Shown piece after piece: positions 1 to 5,130 of a DNA stretch of 12,219 nt. The stretch lies in contig JAADFC010000116.1 of assembly GCA_013153105.1 (NCBI GenBank), positions 1-12,219 of the forward strand, in the 5' to 3' direction. This DNA comes from Thermoproteota archaeon. Lineage in GTDB: Archaea; Thermoproteota; Thermoprotei_A; Sulfolobales; Pyrodictiaceae. The position numbers and the translations under genes are program-made. The notes beneath the pieces were generated by a model. That model had not been told where the DNA came from, did not search any database, and was given only the letters and a program-made list of their open reading frames with translations. Each line of letters starts with the position of its first letter. Positions within the stretch are counted from its first letter, which is position 1.

Positions 1-392
1 CACTCCTCCATCCACACCCTGTCACGCTCGATGTTAGCAGCGTTAGGCACGACCATCCACTCGCCGCCAAGCATCCCGCCCAGCCTGTAGGTCATAATGT
101 CATCTATGAAGCCGGCGGACTCGTTGAGAAACGCCGTCGGCCCAGCCATCCACCCCGGCTCCACCCCGGCAATCTCCCTCGGCACCAGCCTGTCCAGCAG
201 CCTGGTGGCGTCCGCGCCGGAGACCAGGAGCCTACCCATGTGGCTGAGGTCGAAGAAGCCCACGCTCCTCCGAACCGCGAGATGCTCGTCCACGATACTC
301 CCGTAATCTATCACCGTCGTCCAGCCGGCGAACTCGCCCACGTTACCCCCAAGCTCCCGGTGCACGTCGAGCAGCGGGATACGCTTCGACAC
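1..392 (-). CDS. gcvT: Aminomethyltransferase (glycine cleavage system T protein), 5' part
   Basis: GcvT transfers the methylene group of the aminomethyl intermediate on the H protein to tetrahydrofolate, releasing ammonia, in cytoplasmic glycine breakdown. Translating the minus strand gives an N-terminal GcvT folate-binding domain: a DVHRELGG segment, then EFAGW, a DYGSIVDEHLAVRRSVGFFDLSHMGR-like block (the family hallmark EHLAVR...FDLSHMG), NESAGFIDDIMTYRLGG and VVPNAANIERDRVW. About 130 codons are visible; the gene continues past base 1, so the C-terminal barrel is not seen. I chose GTG at 392 because the protein then begins MSKRIPLLDVH as is usual for the family, a GGAGGCGGGTG element ends 5 bases upstream, and the A/T box at 433-441 predicts transcription starting near 411. 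An in-frame ATG at 425 and a GTG at 410 are alternatives. Family assignment is secure; the start is moderately so. Confidence 0.93.
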   Translation of the reverse strand, partial: MSKRIPLLDVHRELGGNVGEFAGWTTVIDYGSIVDEHLAVRRSVGFFDLSHMGRLLVSGADATRLLDRLVPREIAGVEPGWMAGPTAFLNESAGFIDDIMTYRLGGMLGGEWMVVPNAANIERDRVWMEE

Positions 393-432
393 GGCCGCAC
401 CCGCCTCCACCCCCTCAAGCGCCATGCGCCAG

Positions 433-441
433 CATAATAAC
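433..441. promoter_or_regulatory. A/T-rich box between divergent gcvT and a hypothetical gene
   Basis: CATAATAAC is the only A/T-rich stretch in this GC-rich spacer. Read on minus (GTTATTATG) it lies about 26 bases upstream of a predicted start near 411, giving a roughly 19-base leader for gcvT. Read on plus it would give a start near 463 and a leader of almost 90 bases for the gene at 550, so its use in that direction is less sure. Archaeal TATA placement (about -26) is established; the assignment here is inference. Confidence 0.45.
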
Positions 442-549
442 GCGGCGCCGGCCCGCCCAGGAGGCGGGGCTACACGGCTTGCATACACGCTACAAGAAGC
501 CGGGAGCCAGCCCCCTCTGTGCCCGGTCGGAGTAGTTCAGGGTGGACCT

Positions 550-1125
550 GTGGAGGCCCAGCCGGTCCAGGCGGGCCAGAGGCTCGCCATGATACTCCGC
601 ACCTACCAGGTCTACTTCCGTAAGCTGGCCTTCGAGCAGCTGCCCAGGATAGCCGAGAAGTACCTCGGCGAGCTGGGGTTCAGGATAGTAGCCGAGGCCC
701 TGGCCGAGGCTACCATAGCGGCGCTGCCCGGCCTCCTAGAGGCCGTCAAGGGCGTCGTGGAGCCGCCCACCGGCGACCCGCTCTCCCTCCTAGAGGTCCA
801 CTACCAGTGCCACACTGCGGCCAGGAGCATAGCCGGCGACCAATCCATACCCCTCTTCCACCCCCGCCGCGAGTCCCCCAACCGGGTGGTCCTAGAGGCG
901 GACGAGTGCCCCTTCAACGCCAGCGGCCTCCAGCTAGCAGCCTTCGCGGGCATAGCCCTCGGAGTGCTACGCGCAGCCGGCGTGGAAGCCTACGCCGTCG
1001 CGAGCGAGGACGCCAAGAGGTACCTGCCACCTGGCAGCTACGCCGTCTGGAGCACACGCCGCGGAGGCAAGTGTATCATAGCCGCCGAGCGGCTCGCCGG
1101 CGGAGAAGAGAGGGAAGACAGATAA
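550..1125 (+). CDS. Hypothetical protein with three cysteines (possibly V4R-like)
   Basis: Not recognised with confidence. From GTG 550 it is 191 residues, cytoplasmic-looking, with no signal peptide or membrane helix. The N-terminal half is helical (FRKLAFEQLPRIAEKYLGEL onward), and the C-terminal half looks alpha/beta, with a DECPF motif (Cys120) followed by a hydrophobic helix (LAAFAGIALGVLRAAGV). Other cysteines are Cys87 (in YQCH, next to His88) and Cys175 (GKCII). A Cys-containing C-terminal half of this shape is loosely reminiscent of V4R/heme-NO-binding-related ligand domains, but I cannot show this. The frame is open from an ATG at 424, but the first 42 codons look non-coding (Pro/Gly/Gln-rich and overlapping the gcvT leader). 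GTG 550 has a GGGTGGA element 4 bases before it. It is divergent from gcvT and is followed 47 bases later by tRNA-Gln. Confidence 0.7.
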   Translation: MEAQPVQAGQRLAMILRTYQVYFRKLAFEQLPRIAEKYLGELGFRIVAEALAEATIAALPGLLEAVKGVVEPPTGDPLSLLEVHYQCHTAARSIAGDQSIPLFHPRRESPNRVVLEADECPFNASGLQLAAFAGIALGVLRAAGVEAYAVASEDAKRYLPPGSYAVWSTRRGGKCIIAAERLAGGEEREDR

Positions 1126-1172
1126 CCAGGCCCGCGCCCAACGCGGAACCCGACACGCCACGCCGGGAGTGC

Positions 1173-1248
1173 AGCCGGGTCGTCTAGCGGCCAAGGATGC
1201 GGGGCTTTGGCCCCCGTGACCGGGGTTCGAATCCCCGCCCGGCTACCA
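1173..1248 (+). tRNA. tRNA-Gln, anticodon UUG, CCA encoded
   Basis: A full cloverleaf folds without an intron. The acceptor is AGCCGGG (1173-1179) with CCCGGCT (1238-1244). The D stem is GTCT/AGGAT-side pairing (1182-1185 with 1195-1198, ending in G-U pairs). The anticodon stem is CGGGG (1200-1204) with CCCCG (1212-1216), around the loop CTTTGGC, anticodon TTG at 1207-1209. The variable loop is TGAC, and the T arm is CGGGG-TTCGAAT-CCCCG (1221-1237). Discriminator A1245 is followed by a genomic CCA (1246-1248). The first pair A1-U72 is the pair I recall for archaeal tRNA-Gln. The encoded CCA means no CCA addition is needed for a primary end. No clear TATA box is seen immediately upstream, so it may be transcribed with the preceding gene or from a weak promoter near 1120. 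Confidence 0.93.
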
Positions 1249-1409
1249 TCCCTCAACCCGGCTCCACACATTCTACATCCTAGGCCGCGCGGCAGCCCAC
1301 CTCCCGCCGCGCCGCCGAGCACGGAGAAGCCTCCCAAGAGAGAGGAGGCGGAGCAGGCAGGCGGCGGGGAGGGGAACCGGGAAACCGGGGGCCAGCCGCG
1401 TGGGGACGG

Positions 1410-1790
1410 TTAGGCGACGATCTTCTGGGGGCGGCCGTAGCCTAGGAAGAGGATGCTGCTCCTCCGTGTGTCGATGTAGTAGGTTATTATCCTGCCTATC
1501 GCGTCTACGGGGCTAGGCCTGGAGCCATCCACTATAGCCTCAACGACCTCGTCCGCCTCCTCGAGGTCCCTCCTGGTCGCGTTCGGGTTGCAATCCGCGC
1601 CTTTCACGTAGCGGCAGACGCGGCGGCCCCACCAGCCGCCCTGCACGAGGACCTCGCTCATATCGTGGCTGTAGGCTATCGCGTCGGCCAGCTCGCCCAC
1701 CATGCGCGCCGCGTTTACGGGCGAGGCGACGGTCATAGGGTCGGGGAGGGAGACGCCCAGCCGGGTGTGGGGGCGAGCGATGCTCCTCAC
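1410..1790 (-). CDS. Hypothetical small protein
   Basis: Not recognised. It is 126 residues from GTG 1790. Visible features are a helical DAIAYSHDMSEVLVQGG stretch, a GGWWGRRVCRYVKGADCNPN segment with two cysteines among basic and aromatic residues, an acidic helix (RRDLEEADEVVEAIVDG), and a C-terminal strand-like segment IGRIITYYIDTRRSSILFLGYG. No signal peptide or membrane helix is seen. The frame extends to ATG 1820, but GTG 1790 is favoured. It has a GGGAGGGG element upstream, and the A/T box around 1819-1826 would then give transcription starting a few bases before it. It is divergent from gatB. The amino-acid composition is balanced, unlike shadow frames nearby, so I think it is real. 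It might relate to RNA or nucleotide binding, but nothing shows that. Confidence 0.65.
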   Translation of the reverse strand: MRSIARPHTRLGVSLPDPMTVASPVNAARMVGELADAIAYSHDMSEVLVQGGWWGRRVCRYVKGADCNPNATRRDLEEADEVVEAIVDGSRPSPVDAIGRIITYYIDTRRSSILFLGYGRPQKIVA

Positions 1791-1818
1791 CGCCTCGCCC
1801 CTCCCACCAGCCTCCCAC

Positions 1819-1826
1819 ATTTAAGG
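1819..1826. promoter_or_regulatory. TATA-like box shared by gatB and the divergent hypothetical gene
   Basis: ATTTAAGG is the sole A/T-rich element in the spacer. On plus it predicts transcription from about 1848 and a gatB leader near 60 bases, which contains two GC-rich hairpins (1828-1850; GGGCC/GGCCC just after). On minus the same box (CTTAAAT) predicts a start near 1796, six bases before GTG 1790. The box position is seen; bidirectional use is inferred. Confidence 0.5.
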
Positions 1827-1909
1827 CCTGCCCCGCCCTGCGGCGGGCAGCAGCTATCACCCCTCACGCCCCGGGCCGCCGCCGGGCCCTCTGGGGGAGA
1901 AGCGGCGCC

Positions 1910-3349
1910 GTGGCCGAGAAGCCCAAGGCGAGGATAGGCCTCGAGGTCCACGTGCAGCTCACCAGCCTCCGCACCAAGCTCTTCTGCAGCTGCAGCAGCG
2001 ACTACCGCGGCGCCCCGCCCAACACCCACGTCTGCCCCGTCTGCCTCGGCCTCCCAGGCAGCCTCCCCGTGGTCAACCGCCGCGCGGTAGAGCACGCGAT
2101 CCAGGTCTGCCTCGCCCTTGAGGGGAGGGTGGCTGAGAGGCTCCGCTTCGACCGGAAGCACTACTTCTACCCCGACCTCCCCAAGAACTACCAGATAACA
2201 CAGTACCTGGAGCCCATCTGCACCGGCGGCAGCGTGGAGATACACGGCGGCAGGAGGGTCAGGATAAGGAGGATAAACCTCGAAGAGGACCCGGGGAGGA
2301 TAGTCTACCCCGGCGGCTCTCCCCTGAACAGCCCCTACGTGCTCGTCGACTACAACCGGAGCGGCGTCGCCCTCCTCGAGATAGTCACGGAGCCAGACAT
2401 GGAGACGCCCGAGGAGGCCGTCGAGTTCCTCGAGAAGCTGCGGAGTATACTCGAGCACCTGGGCGTCTGCGACTGCGGCCTCGAGGGCGCCATGAGGGTT
2501 GACGCTAACGTGAGCGTTGAGGGCGGCGAGAGGGTCGAGATAAAGAACATCGGCGGCATACATGATGTGAAGAGGGCCCTCGCCTACGAGATAACGAGGC
2601 AGCACGACCTACTCGTGAAGGGCAGGCAGGTGCGGAGAGAGACCCGCCACTGGGACCCCCTGCGCCGCGTCACCCTCCCGGCGAGGGTGAAGGAGACCGA
2701 GGAGGACTACAGGTACATGCCCGAGCCCAACCTGCCCCCCGCCCCGATACCCCGGGGCCTGGTGGAGAAGCTCCGCGCCTCCCTCCCCGAGCTGCCTGAC
2801 GCGAGGGCCAGAAGGCTCGCCGAGCAGTACGGGCTCCCCGAGCGGGTTGCCAGGGTGCTCGTCTCGAGGAAGGTGCTAGCCGACTTCTTCGAGGACGCCG
2901 CCAGGCTGTACAGGGGCGACCACCGGAGGATGGCCAACTACCTTGTCAACGACCTCCTCAACTGGCTCAAGGACGATGACCTCCGCGGCCTCTACACGAG
3001 GGTGAAGCCAGAGCACCTCGCCAAGCTCATGAGCCTCCTGGACAAGGGTGTGATAAGCATAAGGCAGGCCAAGGAGATGGCCGAGCACATTGCAAAGAAG
3101 GGCGTGGACCCCGAGAAGCTCGTGAGGGAGCTGGGCTACACGAGGATAACCGACCCCGAGCAGCTCCGGCCGGTGGTCGAGGAGGTGCTCCGCGAAAACC
3201 CGAAGGCGGTCCGGGACGCGCTGGAGAACCCGAAGGCGATAAACTACCTGGTTGGAATGGTTATGAGGAAGACGCGCGGCCGCGCGGACCCCGCGGTGGC
3301 CAGGAGGCTCGTCGAGGAGGCGCTAGCCCGGCTCCGCGGCCAGGGCTAG
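1910..3349 (+). CDS. gatB: Asp-tRNA(Asn)/Glu-tRNA(Gln) amidotransferase subunit B
   Basis: GatB is the kinase/tRNA-binding subunit of GatCAB, which phosphorylates and amidates Asp-tRNA(Asn) (and in many bacteria Glu-tRNA(Gln)), using ammonia made by GatA. The 479-residue protein has the family N-terminus (ARIGLEVHVQL, residues 7-17), a zinc knuckle of Cys26, Cys28, Cys42 and Cys45 (CSC...CPVCLGLPG), FYPDLPKNYQITQY, the EEDPGR and VDYNRSGVALLEIVTEPD blocks, KNIGG and the YRYMPEPNLPP stretch. A helical tail and C-terminal YqeY-type domain ends in NYLVGMVMRKTRGRADP. Length and lack of an AspRS-like insertion favour GatB over archaeal GatE. The GTG start has a GGGGGAGA element 9 bases upstream. 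gatA and gatC are not in the window, so the complex is assembled from distant genes. In archaea Gln-tRNA is normally made by GatDE, so this one most likely serves Asn-tRNA. Confidence 0.97.
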   Translation: MAEKPKARIGLEVHVQLTSLRTKLFCSCSSDYRGAPPNTHVCPVCLGLPGSLPVVNRRAVEHAIQVCLALEGRVAERLRFDRKHYFYPDLPKNYQITQYLEPICTGGSVEIHGGRRVRIRRINLEEDPGRIVYPGGSPLNSPYVLVDYNRSGVALLEIVTEPDMETPEEAVEFLEKLRSILEHLGVCDCGLEGAMRVDANVSVEGGERVEIKNIGGIHDVKRALAYEITRQHDLLVKGRQVRRETRHWDPLRRVTLPARVKETEEDYRYMPEPNLPPAPIPRGLVEKLRASLPELPDARARRLAEQYGLPERVARVLVSRKVLADFFEDAARLYRGDHRRMANYLVNDLLNWLKDDDLRGLYTRVKPEHLAKLMSLLDKGVISIRQAKEMAEHIAKKGVDPEKLVRELGYTRITDPEQLRPVVEEVLRENPKAVRDALENPKAINYLVGMVMRKTRGRADPAVARRLVEEALARLRGQG

Positions 3350-3798
3350 CGTCCCAGGTGCACGGTCTCAACGTCGATGCTCGCAGCGTACCTCTCCGCG
3401 TCCCAGGTGTACTCGTAGCCCGCCACCAGCGGCACCGTCTCAGCCGCGCCCAGCCGCTCCCCAGCCTCCCCCGCCTCGTCCACGGCGAGGTCGACGTCGA
3501 ACACGTCTATGCTAGGCCTAGCGTATATGTAGAAGAGCACGCCGTCCAGCAGCAGCCACCCCCGCGCCCAGGGCAGCCCCTCCTCGACCCCGAACTCCAC
3601 CGACACCCTCCTAGGCCTGGCACCCTCGAGGCCGGCGCCGAGCAGCACCGCGTTAACCAGAGTCCACACGTCGGCCATGAACCTGGCCAGCCCGAGCCCC
3701 CCACCGCGGGGCCCCTCCTCCACGCCGGCCGCCGCGAGGCCGGTGAGGCTGTCCCCCAGAGCCTGCGCCTCAAACGCCTCTATCTCAGCGAGGCTCAC
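3346..3798 (-). CDS. Hypothetical acidic protein, convergent with gatB
   Basis: Not recognised. It is 150 residues from GTG 3798, acidic and cysteine-free. A helical N-terminal half (SLAEIEAFEAQALGDSLTGL, then ARFMADVWTLVNAVLLGAG) is followed by a strand-rich half (VSVEFGV, GWLLLDGVLFYIYA, IDVFDVDLAVD, ETVPLVAGYEYTW, SIDVETVHL), suggesting a small alpha+beta fold. GTG 3798 is preferred over the in-frame GTG 3807 because a GGGTGGT element sits 5-8 bases upstream. It ends on the same CTAG tetramer as gatB, read from the opposite strand. It lies about 157 bases downstream of cdd in the same direction, with its own possible weak promoter (TCTTAG near 3830) and a pair of direct repeats upstream. 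The opposite strand is also open here, but its product is Arg/His/Pro-rich and looks like a shadow. Confidence 0.65.
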   Translation of the reverse strand: MSLAEIEAFEAQALGDSLTGLAAAGVEEGPRGGGLGLARFMADVWTLVNAVLLGAGLEGARPRRVSVEFGVEEGLPWARGWLLLDGVLFYIYARPSIDVFDVDLAVDEAGEAGERLGAAETVPLVAGYEYTWDAERYAASIDVETVHLGR

Positions 3799-3868
3799 GC
3801 CTACCACCCAACCAGACTCTACCCAGCCATGACCGGGCTAAGACCCGGCCGCCCCCATGGATACGCCA

Positions 3869-3892
3869 CGCTACACCCAGCGCTACACCCGG
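3869..3892. repeat. Two tandem 12-base repeats upstream of the 3798 gene
   Basis: CGCTACACCC occurs at 3869-3878 and again at 3881-3890, giving a 12-base period (CGCTACACCCAG, CGCTACACCCGG). A degraded third copy (GTAACACCCC) follows. The repeats lie 70-95 bases upstream of the minus-strand gene starting at 3798, between two short GC hairpins (CCGGG-CTAAGA-CCCGG at 3832-3847; CCCGGG-TAACAC-CCCGGG around 3888-3905). They could be an upstream protein-binding site, or simply GC-rich low complexity. Confidence 0.5.
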
Positions 3893-3955
3893 GTAACACC
3901 CCGGGAAGGCATCCTCGGAGGAGGCGGGGCTCGGCTCTACCGCCCCGTCACCCCA

Positions 3956-4432
3956 TCACCCGCCCCTCCCCCCGGGAGGGCGGGGTCGGGACAGGCCAGC
4001 CTCCTCACCGCCCCCACTCCCGGAGATGTGGCGGGGGGTGAAGGCGTGGGGGAGCAGCTCGCCTAGGGTCCAGAGCCTCGTCTCCCCCGTTGCGGCGCTC
4101 CGGGAGGCTATCGGCGTGTCGGGGCCGGCGAACTCTGCTATGACCTGCCTGCAGGCGCCGCAGGGGGGCAGCGGCTGGGGGGCGTCGCTCACTATGGCTA
4201 CGCAGCGCGGCCTCCTACCCCCGGCGGCTACCATAGCTGCTATCGCTGCCCTCTCAGCGCATATGGTGAGGCCGAGACTGGCGTTCTCCACGTTCACCCC
4301 CACGTGTATCCTCCCCTCCTCGTCCACCACCGCGGCTGCCACGTGTACGCCGCTGTAGGGAGCGTAGCTGTTAACGAGCCTCTTCTCCGCCTCGCGCAGC
4401 GCCTCCACGCACTCGGGCGGCACGGCCTCCAC
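3956..4432 (-). CDS. cdd: Cytidine deaminase
   Basis: This zinc hydrolase converts cytidine and deoxycytidine to uridine and deoxyuridine in cytoplasmic pyrimidine salvage. The protein shows the substrate-side NSYAPYSG motif, then NVENASLGLTICAERAA with the catalytic CAE (Cys58 zinc ligand, Glu60 proton shuttle), and PPCGACRQVIAEF (Cys91 and Cys94 zinc ligands), ending with LLPHAFTP. This is the small homotetrameric class with three cysteine ligands. GTG 4432 was chosen because the TATA box at 4470-4477 predicts transcription from about 4447, and it puts NSYAPYS about 21 residues in, near the family norm. The frame stays open to a GTG at 4453. About 22 extra residues, Gly/Arg/Pro-rich, follow the usual C-terminus. 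It is divergent from ssb and shares its A/T box. Confidence 0.95.
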   Translation of the reverse strand: MEAVPPECVEALREAEKRLVNSYAPYSGVHVAAAVVDEEGRIHVGVNVENASLGLTICAERAAIAAMVAAGGRRPRCVAIVSDAPQPLPPCGACRQVIAEFAGPDTPIASRSAATGETRLWTLGELLPHAFTPRHISGSGGGEEAGLSRPRPPGGRGG

Positions 4433-4469
4433 GGCTCTACACCATGGAGCCACATGGTGGACGGGGACC

Positions 4470-4477
4470 TATATTAA
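4470..4477. promoter_or_regulatory. TATA box shared by divergent cdd and ssb
   Basis: The box reads TATATTAA on plus and TTAATATA on minus, inside CCTATATTAACC, which is nearly symmetrical. It is the only A/T-rich element between the genes. At about 26 bases in each direction it predicts starts near 4447 (cdd, leader about 15 bases) and near 4500 (ssb, leader about 36 bases with GGAG 7 bases before the ATG). Confidence 0.65.
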
Positions 4478-4535
4478 CCGCCGCGGCGCCCCCGGGGCTG
4501 AGTGTAGCCTCGAGCCCGATGCGTGGAGACCCGAG

Positions 4536-4976
4536 ATGAGCCAGGATAGCCGCGAGAAAAACCTCAAGGTCTCCGAGCTCAAGCCCGGAATGGACAACGT
4601 GACCGTCCGGGTCCGCGTCCTAGAAGCCGGCGAGCCCCGCACCATAAACACGCGCCGCGGCCCCAGGACGATAAGCGAGGCCGTGGTCGGCGACGAGACG
4701 GGGAGGGTGAGGCTCACCCTCTGGGGCAGCGCCGCCGGCAACCTCGAGCAGGGGACGGCGGTCGAGATACGGGGCGCCTGGACCACCGCCTACCGCGGCC
4801 AGGTGGTCCTCAACGTGGGTAACCGGGGCGAGATAAACACGCTCGACGACAGCGAGGCGCCGCGGGAGGACGAGGTGCCCGAGGAGACCCCGAGGGCGCC
4901 CCCGGACTGGCAGCCGCCGGCTAGGAGGAGCAGCGGGTTCCGCGGCTTCCGCACCCGCCGCTACCCCCGCTACTAG
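4536..4976 (+). CDS. ssb: Crenarchaeal single-stranded DNA-binding protein (one OB fold)
   Basis: It binds and protects single-stranded DNA in replication and repair. The 146-residue protein closely follows the Sulfolobus SSB pattern: VSELKPGMDNVTVRVRVLEA, RTISEAVVGDETGRVRLTLWG, then AWTTAYRGQVVLNVG, forming one OB fold (about residues 10-105). Trp63, Trp82 and Tyr86 keep the 19- and 4-residue spacing of the DNA-stacking Trp56, Trp75 and Phe79 of the Sulfolobus protein, with Tyr replacing Phe. A disordered acidic then Pro-rich linker (105-130) leads to a short Arg/Gly/Tyr tail ending RRYPRY. The longer acidic end of the Sulfolobus tail is missing. The ATG start has GGAG 7 bases upstream. It is monocistronic by appearance, with a hairpin after the stop and the transporter promoter beyond. 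Confidence 0.95.
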   Translation: MSQDSREKNLKVSELKPGMDNVTVRVRVLEAGEPRTINTRRGPRTISEAVVGDETGRVRLTLWGSAAGNLEQGTAVEIRGAWTTAYRGQVVLNVGNRGEINTLDDSEAPREDEVPEETPRAPPDWQPPARRSSGFRGFRTRRYPRY

Positions 4977-4991
4977 CCCAGGCGGGGTAGC

Positions 4992-5020
4992 CCACGGGGC
5001 TCCCACCCGCATCCCCGTGG
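4992..5020 (+). terminator. GC hairpin after ssb
   Basis: CCACGGGG (4992-4999) pairs perfectly with CCCCGTGG (5013-5020) around a 13-base loop, and a possible outer AGCCC/GGGCT pair extends it. There is no T run right after it, so it is an atypical archaeal terminator. It may stabilise the 3' end of the ssb message instead. Confidence 0.4.
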
Positions 5021-5064
5021 AGGCCGGGCTGCTTCCTAGCCCCCCATTCCACCCAATGGATACC

Positions 5065-5095
5065 TTTTTAAAGGACCACACTTTTCCCGCTAGCC
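5065..5095 (+). promoter_or_regulatory. Promoter of the binding-protein gene
   Basis: TTTTTAAA at 5065-5072 is the strongest TATA-like element in the window. It predicts transcription starting near 5093-5095 and a leader of about 36 bases. TTTTCCC (5082-5088) and GCTAGCC (5089-5095) lie between the TATA box and the predicted start. The same two elements sit at the same place in the permease promoter. Confidence 0.75.
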
Positions 5096-5130
5096 ACGAA
5101 AACTACCGGTAAAGGTAGAGGGTGAAGGCC

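Noticed and set aside
1228..1248. 3' end of the tRNA gene as an integration site
   Set aside because: No second copy of the tRNA end and no integrase or mobile gene is visible in the window.
1787..2605. A 272-codon minus-strand frame opposite gatB
   Set aside because: Antisense to gatB, low-complexity Ala/Val/Glu-rich, no start context; a shadow frame.
3358..4041. A 227-codon plus-strand frame opposite the small hypothetical gene and the end of cdd
   Set aside because: Pro/Arg/His-rich and spanning a spacer and part of cdd; the minus-strand products look far more like proteins.
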